A DNA stretch of 64,000 bases from Chloroflexota bacterium (GTDB lineage: Bacteria; Chloroflexota; Anaerolineae; J036; Brachytrichaceae). Of the stretch, positions 1 to 9,586 are shown one piece after another. Positions within the stretch are counted from its first letter, which is position 1. Each line of letters begins with the position of its first letter. The stretch is from the NCBI GenBank assembly GCA_025354985.1, contig JANXLU010000024.1, positions 1 through 64,000 on the forward strand. Direction: 5' to 3'. The translations under genes were made by a program, and so were the position numbers. Under the pieces are notes generated by a model, which searched no databases, was not told where the DNA came from, and saw nothing but the letters and a program-made list of their open reading frames with translations.

Positions 1-1
1 G

Positions 2-3000
2 ATGCCGCCGGGCCGGCAAGAAGGCCGGCTGACGTCGATCTACAAGTTCAACTCGCCCACGGGCTGGAGCAACTTCACCACCGTCATATCGTGGCCGGTG
101 CAACTGAGCCGGCCCGATTTCTCGCCATGGGGACTGGGCTGGTTTGGCGCCCATGACACACTGCTGATCGACCGCGGGCTGGCCGCGACGATTCAGCAGG
201 CCGATGGCCGCCAGCTCAACTTCGTCAAAGCCGGCGCCGGCTATATATCACCCAACAGCGATTTCAGCGCGCTGACCCGTGGCATTGATGGCGCCTGGAC
301 GCGCAGCTTCCGAGACGGCTCGGCGATGCGTTTCAACACTGACGGACGGCTGGAGCGGGTGACGGATCGGTTTGGCAACTTCCAGGCTTGGTACTACGAG
401 GCCAACGGGGTAACACCAGCCAATGGCGGATGGGCGCTGACCACTCGCATTCGGAGGGTGCAAGACACGAGCGGCAACCAGTTTAACTATGCCTATGACC
501 TTGCTGGCTGGTTAAGCGCCATCACCGACAGCGCGGGGCGCATCTACGCGCTGTCCCACGATGGAGCCGGCAACCTGACCAGCATCACCTATCCGGACGG
601 CAGCACCGAGAGTTACGGCTATGACGGGCGCAACCTGATGAACAGACACACCGACGCGCGGGGCAATCAGACGCTATATGGGCTGGACGACGACGGACAG
701 ATTCTTACCCGTACCTGGCCGACCGGCTCGCAACTGCAGGTGTCGCACGTGACCACCCGGACCGTGGTGACCTTGGACAGCGGTGCGACGATCACGACCG
801 TGCTGGATGGGCGCTACAACCCGGCCGCGAGCGAGAACGGTGTCTATTCGGTGACCTACAACGCCAATCCCCGGAATCAAACCAGCAACACCAGCAACAA
901 ACCGGGCCTGTCACTCTACGACGCCAACGGCAACGTGATCGCGGCCTATGAAGCGGCGGTGACGCTGCTGGATCGGAGTGGCCCCTACGACCAGGTTAGC
1001 GCAATCACCCGCAGCGATGGCAACAACGCGCAGATCGGCTTCGACGCGTTGGGAAATGTCAACGTCATCACTAATGCGCTTGGATACGCCACGCGCTTCG
1101 CGACAAACGCCCAAGGGTTGCGCGCCAGCGCGCAGGACGCGCTTGGAAATACAGTGACGAACACGTACAGCGCGCGCGGTCAATTGACCCGTACGGTGGA
1201 TCCATTGGGTAACACGGTGACGGTAACCTACACCCCATTCGGCGGGGTGCAGAGCATGACTGACCCGCTTGGCCACACCGTGCGCCAGGAGCAGGACACG
1301 ATGCAGCGCACAACGGCGATCACCGACGCGCTGAATGGGGTGACCCGCTTGACGCATGACGCGCACGGCAACCCAACCGGCATGACCGATCCGAGCGGGC
1401 GCGTGCTTAGCCGGACCTTCGATGTCCTCAATCGACCCATTGCGGTGTATTACCCGGATGGTGGGATCGAGCGCTTTGGCTACGACGCGGATGGCGCGCT
1501 GACGGTTTACACGGACACGCGCGGGGTGCGAACCGACTTTGTCACGGACGCCGCCAATCGCCTGGTGGGCAGCAACGTCCAAGGCGGTCGGCGTGTCACC
1601 AGCACCTACGACGTGCAGGATCAACTCGTCGGAGTGACCGATGGCGCCGTAAGCAGCACGATGACGTTTTTGGGGGGCGAAAGCGGGTTTCTGACCCAGG
1701 TGAAGCGCATGCCCTTGAATGGCCTGCCGCTGACAAGCACGCTGGATGTCGACTACGGCCAATCGGACGACCCGATGCCACCGGCGGTCGTGACACCGCT
1801 CGTTCAGACGCCCGTCGCTTTGCCCTTGGTGACGCCCACATTAAACGCGCTGGCGGCCCTGTCGGCGACGATGCAGGTGGTCGACGTATGTGGCACGATC
1901 TCAAGCGACACCGTTTTTGCGGGTGGAAACGTGTATCGCGTTACGTGCAACGTGACCGTGAATGCGGGCGTGACGCTGACAATCCAGCCGGGCGCCGTGG
2001 TGAAGTTGAACAACACGTCAATCACCGTCGACGGCGCTCTGATCGCGGACGGGAGCGCCAGCCAGCCGATTGCGATCACCAGCGTGAGGGATGACTCGGT
2101 TGGCGGCGATACGAATGGCGATGGGGGCGCCAGCCAACCGGCTGCGGGTGACTGGTACTACGTCAATGCGCGGAACAACGGGATGGCGCGGTTCGCGTAC
2201 ACGACGCTGCGATATGGGGGCGGCGGATGCTTTCCCTGCGCGTTGGTCTTGTCGCAGAACACGGCGCGGGTGAGCATCGCCAACAGCGCGCTGTCCAACG
2301 CATCCTCGTATGGCATCTATGTTGACCGGGGATCGCTCGAACTGCGCGACAGCACGCTGATGAGCAATGCCCAGCAATCGCTGTGGGTGCAAGGAATGCA
2401 GGCCGGGCAGGCGATCACGGTCGAGGCCAACACGTTTGTCAACAACCTAAGCGGAGGGGCCGGGCGAATCTACTGGAATGCCGCGCCGGCCAGCGTCGTG
2501 ATCAGCCGCAATCTTGGAAGCGGCGCACGCAGCGTCTTCGAGCTGCAGGCTCCATCGCCGATCCAACTTCCGCTGACCTGGAACAATCCGGGGCTGACCC
2601 TGCGCATCAACGATGTGACGATCGGGGTGACCGGCGCGTTGACGGTTTCGGCGGGCAGCGTGGTGAAGCTGCAGACGGCCGGCCTCATGGTGGACGGCAG
2701 TTTTGTCGCAGACGGCACCGCGGATGCGCCTATCTTTATCACCAGCCTGAAGGACGACACCGTCGGGGGTGACACTAATGGTGATGGGGCCGCGAGCCAA
2801 CCGGCCGCCGGCGACTGGTACAACATGCGCGCGCGCAACAGCGGCAGTATTCGGATCAGCCACGCCACCGTGCGCTATGGCGGTGGAAACCCCCCCGCGG
2901 CGATGGTCTCGTCAGAGGACACGGCGCAGGTGAGCATCGTCGACAGCGTGCTTTCTGACTCGTCCGCGTATTGCGTCTATGTTGACCGGGGATCGCTCGA

Positions 3001-5434
3001 TCTGCGCAGCTCGACCCTGATGAGCACGGGGCAACAATCGCTGTATATCTACCACATGCAGGCCAGTCAACGCATTACGGTGGAAGACAACGCTATCCTC
3101 AACAACAGCGTCTACGTGGCCATGTTCGCGCAGTGGGATGCCTCGCCGGCCAGCATCTCCATCCGTCGGAATGTTGCAGCCGGGAAACGCCCAGGTTTGC
3201 AGTTGTTGGGCTACCTTGCCCCGATTCAGATCTCGATGGCGTGGGACAACCCGGGCCTGACCCTGCTGCTCGACCAGGTCACGATCGGCGTGAGCGGATC
3301 GCTCACCGTTGCCGCGGGCAGCGCGGTGAAAATAGCGGACCAATATGACCTCAAGGTTGATGGACGGTTCGTCGCTGAGGGCTCGGCGGTGGCGCCGGTC
3401 GTCATCACCAGCGCGCGGGACGACACTGTGGGCGGCGACACCAACGGCGACGGCAGCGCCACCCAGCCTGCCGCCGGCGACTGGGATACCCTGCTCGCGC
3501 GCAACACCGGGTCGATGCGGTTCAGCCACGCCACGATTCGCTACGGCGGCCTGTATTCATACCAGGCGCTCGTGGCAGGAGTGAACACCGCGCGCATCAC
3601 TATCGTGGACAGCACGTTGTCATCGACGGTCAATCGTGGTGTTTATGTGGATGACAGCGCTTCTGTAGCTGTGAGCCAGACCAATTTCCTGGGTAGTTTT
3701 GTCGACGCACTGTACACCAAAGGACTCCTTCCTGTGACCGCCACCCTCAATTACTGGGGAGCTTCAACCGGTCCACAACATTCGAGCAACCCTGCCGGTA
3801 CGGGTGCCCAAGTGACTGGCAGGATCCTGCCGCCCACCTACAGGACGGGCGATGTGCTGCTCCTGCCCTTCATCGGATCACGGCTGTTGCCCGGCAGTGG
3901 GCGTGTGCGCAGTGTGCGGTTCGCCAGCGCCCCGGCGTACTCGCAGACGCTGCGCTACAGCTACGATGTCCTTGGCCGCCTGACCCGCCAGCAAAGCACC
4001 GGGTATGGCGACTACACCCTGGATCTCGGCTATGACCCGGTCAACCGGTTGACCTCGCGGACGGTGCGCGGGGCGGCCATCCTCGACCTGAGCTATGGCT
4101 TCGACGGGACCAGCCGGATGATCAGCCTGACGGCGGCGGGCGCGGCGGTAGCCCTGCTCAGCGAGAGCTACGGCTATGACGCCAATGGCAATCTCACCGG
4201 CACGATCAGCAGCCGCGACGGCGCTGACAGCATGAGCTATGACGCGCTGAGCCGGATCAGCAGCTTTAATGGCGTGAACTATGCCTACGACGCGGCTGGG
4301 AATCGTACTCAGGCCGGCGCGGTCACCTTCGGCTATGACGCGGGCGGGCGGGTGACCAGCGCCAGTGACGGCACAGCGTATGCCTACGACGCGGCGGGCA
4401 ACCTGGCAAGCAAGACGACCGTCAGCGGCACGACGTCCTACAACTGGGATGCCGAGGGCGATTTGGCGCGCATCGACTATCCGGATGCCACGTACAGCCA
4501 GTATGGGTATGACGAGCAAGGCCGGCGCATCAGCAAGCGAGCGCCAGATGGCGTGACGATCTACTTTGTGTATGCCGGGGACATGCTGATGCAGGAGCTG
4601 GATGCCAGCGGGAATGTTCTGGCCGCGTATAGCTACAACGGGCTGGACAAGCCGGTGACAATGTGGCGCGGCGGGCAGACCTACGCCTATGTGCGCAACG
4701 CGCTGGGCTCAGTCTTGGGCTTGGTGGATGCCGGCGGGGCGTGGGCTGCGACATATCGCTATGACGCGTGGGGAAATGTCATCTCGAGCACAGAGACGGT
4801 CAGCAATTCGCTGCGCTTCACCGCGCGCGAATGGGACGCCGAGAGCGGGCTGTATTTCTACCGCGCACGCTACTACGATCCGGTGGTGGGGCGCTTTATC
4901 AGCCGCGATCCAATCGGGGCAAAGGGCGGCATGAATCAATACGCTTACGTGGGTAACCGCCCTCTGAGCGCACGTGATCCCTCAGGGCTGACCTTCTGCA
5001 ATATGTTCGGATGCTTCCGCTGGCTGTGGGAGACGGACCCTGCCGCGCAGCAGCCTGAGCCCAAGGCCGAAAGCCACGCAAACAAGACCAGAGCGGCCAT
5101 ACCGGAGCTCGCTAAACCGACCTTGGATCCGAATGCGCCCTGTCCGTTCGCGCCGCGGGGCGGAAAGCTCATCACCAATGATGGCGGGAGCCTGATCACC
5201 AACGATGGCGGGAGCCTGATCACCAATGATGGCGGGAGCATTGTGGCGTCGGGCGCGGGCAACATTGTGGCGTCGGGCGCAGGCAACATTGTGGCGTCGG
5301 GCGCAGGCAACATCGTGGCTTCGGGAGCAGGCAACATCGTGGCTTCGGGAGCGGGCAACATTGTGGCTTCGGGAGCGGGCAACATCGTGGCTTCGGGCGC
5401 AGGCAACATCGTGGCTTCGGGAGCGGGCAACTAG
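2..5434 (+). CDS. RHS/YD-repeat protein with inserted beta-helix (5' end cut by window)
   Basis: The frame is open from the first bases, so the N-terminus lies outside the window; 1810 residues are visible. Residues about 100-620 carry YD repeats (for example YGYDGRNL, YDVQDQLVG). A Gly/Asp-rich beta-helix region of about 660 residues follows. YD repeats then resume near residue 1300 (YSYDVLGRLTRQ) and end in the RHS-associated core (YYDPVVGRFISRDPIG, then DPSG). In known RHS proteins this core closes a cocoon shell that is followed by a variable toxin domain. Here about 130 residues follow the core and no toxin domain is recognisable; they end in an 8-residue repeat array. It is probably a large secreted or surface protein, but no export signal is visible. 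No immunity gene follows; the next gene, on the opposite strand, is metabolic. Confidence 0.93.
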   Translation: MPPGRQEGRLTSIYKFNSPTGWSNFTTVISWPVQLSRPDFSPWGLGWFGAHDTLLIDRGLAATIQQADGRQLNFVKAGAGYISPNSDFSALTRGIDGAWTRSFRDGSAMRFNTDGRLERVTDRFGNFQAWYYEANGVTPANGGWALTTRIRRVQDTSGNQFNYAYDLAGWLSAITDSAGRIYALSHDGAGNLTSITYPDGSTESYGYDGRNLMNRHTDARGNQTLYGLDDDGQILTRTWPTGSQLQVSHVTTRTVVTLDSGATITTVLDGRYNPAASENGVYSVTYNANPRNQTSNTSNKPGLSLYDANGNVIAAYEAAVTLLDRSGPYDQVSAITRSDGNNAQIGFDALGNVNVITNALGYATRFATNAQGLRASAQDALGNTVTNTYSARGQLTRTVDPLGNTVTVTYTPFGGVQSMTDPLGHTVRQEQDTMQRTTAITDALNGVTRLTHDAHGNPTGMTDPSGRVLSRTFDVLNRPIAVYYPDGGIERFGYDADGALTVYTDTRGVRTDFVTDAANRLVGSNVQGGRRVTSTYDVQDQLVGVTDGAVSSTMTFLGGESGFLTQVKRMPLNGLPLTSTLDVDYGQSDDPMPPAVVTPLVQTPVALPLVTPTLNALAALSATMQVVDVCGTISSDTVFAGGNVYRVTCNVTVNAGVTLTIQPGAVVKLNNTSITVDGALIADGSASQPIAITSVRDDSVGGDTNGDGGASQPAAGDWYYVNARNNGMARFAYTTLRYGGGGCFPCALVLSQNTARVSIANSALSNASSYGIYVDRGSLELRDSTLMSNAQQSLWVQGMQAGQAITVEANTFVNNLSGGAGRIYWNAAPASVVISRNLGSGARSVFELQAPSPIQLPLTWNNPGLTLRINDVTIGVTGALTVSAGSVVKLQTAGLMVDGSFVADGTADAPIFITSLKDDTVGGDTNGDGAASQPAAGDWYNMRARNSGSIRISHATVRYGGGNPPAAMVSSEDTAQVSIVDSVLSDSSAYCVYVDRGSLDLRSSTLMSTGQQSLYIYHMQASQRITVEDNAILNNSVYVAMFAQWDASPASISIRRNVAAGKRPGLQLLGYLAPIQISMAWDNPGLTLLLDQVTIGVSGSLTVAAGSAVKIADQYDLKVDGRFVAEGSAVAPVVITSARDDTVGGDTNGDGSATQPAAGDWDTLLARNTGSMRFSHATIRYGGLYSYQALVAGVNTARITIVDSTLSSTVNRGVYVDDSASVAVSQTNFLGSFVDALYTKGLLPVTATLNYWGASTGPQHSSNPAGTGAQVTGRILPPTYRTGDVLLLPFIGSRLLPGSGRVRSVRFASAPAYSQTLRYSYDVLGRLTRQQSTGYGDYTLDLGYDPVNRLTSRTVRGAAILDLSYGFDGTSRMISLTAAGAAVALLSESYGYDANGNLTGTISSRDGADSMSYDALSRISSFNGVNYAYDAAGNRTQAGAVTFGYDAGGRVTSASDGTAYAYDAAGNLASKTTVSGTTSYNWDAEGDLARIDYPDATYSQYGYDEQGRRISKRAPDGVTIYFVYAGDMLMQELDASGNVLAAYSYNGLDKPVTMWRGGQTYAYVRNALGSVLGLVDAGGAWAATYRYDAWGNVISSTETVSNSLRFTAREWDAESGLYFYRARYYDPVVGRFISRDPIGAKGGMNQYAYVGNRPLSARDPSGLTFCNMFGCFRWLWETDPAAQQPEPKAESHANKTRAAIPELAKPTLDPNAPCPFAPRGGKLITNDGGSLITNDGGSLITNDGGSIVASGAGNIVASGAGNIVASGAGNIVASGAGNIVASGAGNIVASGAGNIVASGAGNIVASGAGN
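1950..3870 (+). repeat. Three tandem ~663-bp units encoding beta-helix segments inside the RHS gene
   Basis: Three homologous units start near 1950, 2612 and 3275, about 221 codons apart. Each begins with a V-T-(I/V)-x-V/A-x-G-x-L-T motif, continues through a VKL or VKI strand and an AxGSAxxP turn, and contains DDxVGGDTNGDG followed by SQPAAGDW or TQPAAGDW. The acidic Asp-x-Asn-x-Asp-Gly stretch resembles a calcium-binding loop. The units look like an internal duplication of a right-handed beta-helix domain. They separate the two halves of the YD-repeat region. Confidence 0.85.
5168..5431 (+). repeat. 24-bp in-frame tandem array (11 units) at the end of the RHS gene
   Basis: Three units encode LITNDGGS (5168-5239) and eight encode IVASGAGN (5240-5431). 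The stop codon follows directly at 5432. Units differ from each other in DNA at third codon positions (ATT/ATC, GCG/GCT, GGC/GGA, GCG/GCA), yet within each class the encoded octapeptide is unchanged. An 8-residue period with alternating hydrophobic and small residues would suit a thin beta-solenoid coil, which is inference. Confidence 0.95.
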
Positions 5435-5642
5435 TGGGTCATCCGAGAACAATGTAGGCGACGGACGAGGCGGGTAACAAGGTGTGGGAGCAGCTCCTTA
5501 AAAGAGCAAAGCCAACAGTTGGCAGCAAACTATTCGAATCTTTGCCATTCCAAGCTGTGTCGTGGGCAATAGGCACGACTAACGCAATGTTATAGAGCCG
5601 ATTCGGTTTCGTGCATGAGTGCGCGTGACTGTTCAGCTCGCG

Positions 5643-6638
5643 CTAGCGGCGCGGACGCAGGTGCGCGCGGACCGCGGGGTTGACCACCCCCGACGACCAA
5701 CCATCGCGAATCCAATCGGTGACCACATCGCAGACCTCGACCCGAAGGCTGTGCCGCGATTCTTCGGAGTAGGCCGCCATATGCGGAGTCAGCACCACGT
5801 GTTCCATACCGCGCAGCGGGCTGTCGGCCTGGAGTGGTTCCTGCTCAAAGACGTCCAGACCCGCGCCACCCACGTGACCCTGCTTCAACGCGTCGATCAG
5901 CGCCGGCTCATCGATCACCGGCCCCCGGCTGGTATTGATCAAAATCACACCCGGTCGCATCCTGGCCAGACAGGCGGCGTCAACCAGATGATGGGTGTTG
6001 GCGTTGAGCGGCACATGTATGGAGATGTAATCGGATTCGGCCAGCAATGCATCCATACTGCGCGGCTCGCACCCGGCGGCGCGCACATCCGAATCCTGAA
6101 CGAACGTGTCGTGGGCGATGACGCGCAGACCAAGACCCCGAGCACGGCGGGCGACCGCGGAGCCAATGCGCCCGAGGCCGATCAGCCCGAGCGTGCGCCC
6201 GGTCATGCGCTGGATGCGGTTCGAGTTGGCGGGGCTCCATTCGCCACGGTGCATGCGCTGATCAAACCAGCTGACATGCCGGACGCAGTTCGTCAGCATC
6301 GCGATGGCCTGCTCCGCCACATCCTCCGTGGCGTACTTTGGCGCGTTGGCCACCGCAATACCGCGCTGGGTGGCGGCCGCGGCGTCGATTTGATCGTAGC
6401 CAACTCCCCAGCGGATCATCAAGCGCACCTTCGGCAGCGCATCCATGACTTCCGGAGGCAGGACGGGCTTCCAGGACAGCAATAGCACTTCGGCATCACC
6501 GGCCTGGGCGATCACATCTGCGGGGGTGTTGCAGTCGCCAATGATCAGGCGACCACCCGCCCTGTGGATGGCTTCGGTTTCATACGTATAAGGTGCGAGC
6601 GTTTCGACGGGATCAATTTGAAATACATCGACGGTCAT
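5643..6638 (-). CDS. D-isomer 2-hydroxyacid dehydrogenase (CtBP-like)
   Basis: This 331-residue NAD(P)-dependent oxidoreductase should interconvert a 2-keto acid and a D-2-hydroxy acid in the cytoplasm. The dinucleotide-binding motif GLIGLGRIGSAVARR lies near residue 145. The catalytic Arg (INTSRGPVID), Glu (VFEQEP) and His (TPHMAAYS) are all present in the expected order. The start at 6638 is chosen because its ATG overlaps the TGA of the upstream peptidase gene (ATGA) and GGGAGG lies 9 bases before it; the longer reading frame adds only seven residues. It is the last gene of the leftward catabolic arm, so it may act on a keto or hydroxy acid made by the enolase-superfamily enzyme of the same arm. 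The exact substrate cannot be read from the sequence. Confidence 0.9.
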   Translation of the reverse strand: MTVDVFQIDPVETLAPYTYETEAIHRAGGRLIIGDCNTPADVIAQAGDAEVLLLSWKPVLPPEVMDALPKVRLMIRWGVGYDQIDAAAATQRGIAVANAPKYATEDVAEQAIAMLTNCVRHVSWFDQRMHRGEWSPANSNRIQRMTGRTLGLIGLGRIGSAVARRARGLGLRVIAHDTFVQDSDVRAAGCEPRSMDALLAESDYISIHVPLNANTHHLVDAACLARMRPGVILINTSRGPVIDEPALIDALKQGHVGGAGLDVFEQEPLQADSPLRGMEHVVLTPHMAAYSEESRHSLRVEVCDVVTDWIRDGWSSGVVNPAVRAHLRPRR

Positions 6639-8467
6639 GTTTGCAGGCCTCCCAGCCATTTATCGAGCCAGGCATCCAACGCATCGGTGCGCTGAATACG
6701 GTGACCCGGCTTACCAACCAGATTCATGAGGTGCCCCTCGCCCTGAATGCGCACCAGCCCGGAGGGGCAGCCGGCTGCGCGCAGCGCCGCAAGCAGCTCT
6801 TCGCTTTGGCCAATCGGACAGTTCTCGTCCTGATCCGCGTGAATCATCAGCAACGGCGTTTGCACTTGATGCGCCAGATGAATGGGCGAGAGCTGATGGT
6901 AGCGCCCAGGCTGCGTTTCCGGCGTGCCCTCCTGTTCCCATTCCCAAAAGCGCTGATTGCTGGTGCCGGCAAAGTTGCTCACAAGGTTGCTGATGCCGTT
7001 TTCGGTGATCGCCGCGCGAAACCGGTGCGTCTGGCCAATGATGCAATGCGTCAGATACGCGCCATAGCTGACCCCGGTCAGCGCCACGCGCAGCGGATCG
7101 AGATCCGCATCCCGCAAACCATGGTCAACCATTTCCATCACATCGAGGCGGTCACGTCCGCCCCATGCGCCGTGGATTTCGGTCGCAAATTGTTCGCCGT
7201 AGCCCTGGCTGCCGCGCGCATTGCCAAAGATAACCGCGTAGCCTTTGGCAACCAGGCGTTGAAACTCGAAGTAAAAGCGGTGTCCCAGCGCGTAATGCGG
7301 GCCGCCATGTATTTCAACAACCACCGGGTGTTTTTTCGCGGTAAAGCCTTCGGGCTTGAGGAGCCAGGCATCAACGTGCGCTCCGTCGCTAGCGGCAAAG
7401 CCGCAGGCCTGGAGCGGGACCAGGTGCACCGCCATCAACCACGCATGGTTCTCATCGGTCAGCGCGCGTTCGTCATTTCCATCGAGATCGCACACGTGTA
7501 CGTCCCCGGGCCGGGTGGCGTCACACAGTACGATCGCGATGCGATCCGCCTGCGCCGCGATATCGAAGGCCAGGCAGCTGCGATCGCCCGTGACAACAGG
7601 TTGCAGGTGCCGCTCAAGGTTCACCCACGACACGTGGCTGGCGCCCGCCGCTTGATGCACAAAATAGATTCGATCCCCCTCGTTGTGGCGAACCCAGCGC
7701 AGGTTGGGCGGATTCATACCGCGCACATCGTCGGCACGCGTGCTCAAACCGGCACAAAAATCAAACCCGGCCGTGAGTGAACGGGCGCGCCGCGTCTCTA
7801 CATCCAGGAACCAAACCTCGTTATTCACGCCCTGAGCCAGGCCGCGCGCATGACCAATCCACGCGAGCGCGCGCCCATCCGGCGAACCGGTCAACGCACG
7901 AATCGGACCGGCGTTCCGGACCAGTTCGTCAGGCGTTTGTTGCAGTTGGTGAACGTCACAGCGCAACACCCGGCTTTCGCCGTCCACGGAGTTTGTGCTG
8001 GTCAGGAAAAGTGTCCGACCATCCGGATGCCAGACCAGGTTGGCCGGGTCGGCCAGCGTCTGGCTGGCCTGATGCCATGCCAGCTCACCCAGCCAATGGA
8101 TCCATAACCGATCCTGCGCCAGGCATGCCAGACCACTGCTGTTTGGCGCCCAGGCAAATTGCGTGCAGTTGCCAGGCGCGACAGCAGGTTGGACCAGGGC
8201 GTCGCCTGATGCATCCCAAAACCGGATGCGTCCTGCGGCATCGATATACGCCAGACGTGCGCCGCGCGGTGACCAGGCAGGTGCGTGGCCCGGCTGTGAG
8301 CGGCCCCCACACCGAACCTCGGTGCGCATGCAGTCCGCCTCGCGATCCAGGAACGTCACGGTATGGGCGAGGTGACGCCCGTCCGCGGACAGGCAGGGTG
8401 CATCGACCCAACGGAGCAGGAATAAGTCGTCGTTGTTGACCGGGCGTTTCGAAGCGTCACTGTGCAT
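6635..8467 (-). CDS. S9 family serine peptidase (acylaminoacyl-peptidase/prolyl oligopeptidase type)
   Basis: The 610-residue product has an N-terminal beta-propeller (residues 1 to about 350) with repeated SPDGR or ADGRHLA motifs and a C-terminal alpha/beta-hydrolase domain. The catalytic Ser sits in TGVSYGAYL (about 466), the Asp in HADQDENCP (about 542) and the His in GEGHLMN (about 577). No signal peptide is visible, so it is probably cytoplasmic and acts on imported short peptides or acylated amino acids. It overlaps the upstream enolase-superfamily gene by 11 bases. An earlier ATG at 8488 would overlap by 32 bases and is the alternative. A peptidase inside a sugar-transporter operon suggests that the imported substrate carries an amide or peptide bond; this is inference. 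Confidence 0.88.
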   Translation of the reverse strand: MHSDASKRPVNNDDLFLLRWVDAPCLSADGRHLAHTVTFLDREADCMRTEVRCGGRSQPGHAPAWSPRGARLAYIDAAGRIRFWDASGDALVQPAVAPGNCTQFAWAPNSSGLACLAQDRLWIHWLGELAWHQASQTLADPANLVWHPDGRTLFLTSTNSVDGESRVLRCDVHQLQQTPDELVRNAGPIRALTGSPDGRALAWIGHARGLAQGVNNEVWFLDVETRRARSLTAGFDFCAGLSTRADDVRGMNPPNLRWVRHNEGDRIYFVHQAAGASHVSWVNLERHLQPVVTGDRSCLAFDIAAQADRIAIVLCDATRPGDVHVCDLDGNDERALTDENHAWLMAVHLVPLQACGFAASDGAHVDAWLLKPEGFTAKKHPVVVEIHGGPHYALGHRFYFEFQRLVAKGYAVIFGNARGSQGYGEQFATEIHGAWGGRDRLDVMEMVDHGLRDADLDPLRVALTGVSYGAYLTHCIIGQTHRFRAAITENGISNLVSNFAGTSNQRFWEWEQEGTPETQPGRYHQLSPIHLAHQVQTPLLMIHADQDENCPIGQSEELLAALRAAGCPSGLVRIQGEGHLMNLVGKPGHRIQRTDALDAWLDKWLGGLQT

Positions 8468-9575
8468 AGTAGGCCAGACGTTCCTCATCCACCTCTACCC
8501 CGAGACCGGGGCCGGTTGGCACGGTGATGCAACCATCCCGAAGCTCCAGGTGCGTGGACAAAACATCGTCACGAAATGGATTTTCGACCATATCCAGCTC
8601 CAGCATCGGTGGATCGGTGTGACGCGACCAGCTGGCATCCGGCAGGAGTGACAGCAAATGCACGGTGGCGGCAAGCACCAGACCGCCGGCCCAGCAATGT
8701 GGCATGCATTGAATGCCCCATAGACGGGCCAGTTCGGCAACAAATAAACACTCACCGATGCCACCAGCCAGGCAGACATCCGGCTGAACAATGTCCATGG
8801 CACGCCGTGAAATCGCCTCTTTGAACATTCCGCGGGTGGTCAGGCCCTCGCACGCCGCGATGGAAATATCCAGCGTATCGGTCAATACCTCGTAGGCGGC
8901 GTATTCCGGAACACTTTGTGGCAGCGGTTCTTCAAACCAGTAAAAGTCCAGTTGCTCCAAGGCACGGCCCATCTGAATGGCACCGCCCAGCGTGTAGGCC
9001 CCATTGCCATCCGCCATCAGCTTCACGTCCGGGCCGACGCGCGCGCGCACGGCCGTCGCCGCGGCAAGGTCCTGCCGAAATGGCTGACCACCGATGCGCA
9101 TCTTCAGCGCACCAAAGCCTTGCGCTACCAGGTCCCCGGCCTCGCGCGGGTATTGAACCAGCGGATCTTCGCCCGCGATGTAATTCATGGCCGAGGCATA
9201 GGCCACAATGCGATCGCGCAGGCTGCCGCCATACAACGCCGCGACCGGGAGCTGCAGCAGTTTGCCGCGCAAATCATCCAATGCGATGTCAATGCCGCCA
9301 AGCGCCATGCCGTTGCCGAAATTCGGTCCCCACAGGGTGCGCCAAAGTTTGCGATGGTTGAGCGGACTCTGACCAATCAACAGCGGGGCATAGTGTTGAT
9401 CGATCAGGGTGCGCACACCTGGAAACGATACGGTCTCGCCCCAGCCGGCCACGCCCTGGTCCGTTTCCAGCTTGATGAAAAGGGCGGTGCGATCGCGATA
9501 GTATGCGGTTGATGGCCCGGTTGTCTGCAGCAGCGGGTGCTGTAGCTGGAACGTCCTGACCCCGGTGATCTTCAT
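8457..9575 (-). CDS. Enolase-superfamily enzyme (mandelate racemase/muconate lactonizing type)
   Basis: This 372-residue protein has the N-terminal capping domain and a TIM barrel typical of acid-sugar dehydratases and racemases. Visible metal ligands are Asp in LMADGNGAY (about 188), Glu in FEEP (about 213) and Glu in ACEG (about 238). A basic pair on the second strand appears as KMRIG (about 157). A possible His-Asp dyad is given by QPDVCLAGG (about 264) and MPHCWAGG (about 292), which points to the mandelate-racemase subgroup. The family abstracts a proton alpha to a carboxylate, commonly dehydrating aldonic or uronic acids to 2-keto-3-deoxy acids. It lies 11 bases after the transporter ATPase gene. 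The substrate is not identified. Confidence 0.9.
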   Translation of the reverse strand: MKITGVRTFQLQHPLLQTTGPSTAYYRDRTALFIKLETDQGVAGWGETVSFPGVRTLIDQHYAPLLIGQSPLNHRKLWRTLWGPNFGNGMALGGIDIALDDLRGKLLQLPVAALYGGSLRDRIVAYASAMNYIAGEDPLVQYPREAGDLVAQGFGALKMRIGGQPFRQDLAAATAVRARVGPDVKLMADGNGAYTLGGAIQMGRALEQLDFYWFEEPLPQSVPEYAAYEVLTDTLDISIAACEGLTTRGMFKEAISRRAMDIVQPDVCLAGGIGECLFVAELARLWGIQCMPHCWAGGLVLAATVHLLSLLPDASWSRHTDPPMLELDMVENPFRDDVLSTHLELRDGCITVPTGPGLGVEVDEERLAYYAQ

Positions 9576-9586
9576 GATTGTGCCCG

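Noticed and set aside
911-1762. Long antisense open frame (283 codons) inside the RHS gene.
   Set aside because: It mirrors the codon bias of the sense gene, has no ribosome binding site and shows no recognisable motif.
5168-5431. Regular 24-bp repeats could be a CRISPR array.
   Set aside because: There are no unique spacers. The units are contiguous, in frame and part of the RHS coding sequence.
5533-5540. TTCGAATC looks like a tRNA T-loop.
   Set aside because: No acceptor, anticodon or D arms can be folded around it.
5559-5579. Hairpin GTCGTG/CACGAC after the RHS gene as a terminator.
   Set aside because: The stem is only six base pairs, lies 125 bases after the stop and has no T-run.
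2-5642. Toxin-immunity module at the RHS C-terminus.
   Set aside because: No toxin fold follows the DPSG motif and no small immunity gene follows; the next gene is a metabolic dehydrogenase on the other strand.
5619-6485. Rightward open frame of 288 codons opposite the 2-hydroxyacid dehydrogenase gene.
   Set aside because: The opposite strand encodes an enzyme with all expected motifs; this frame is its shadow.
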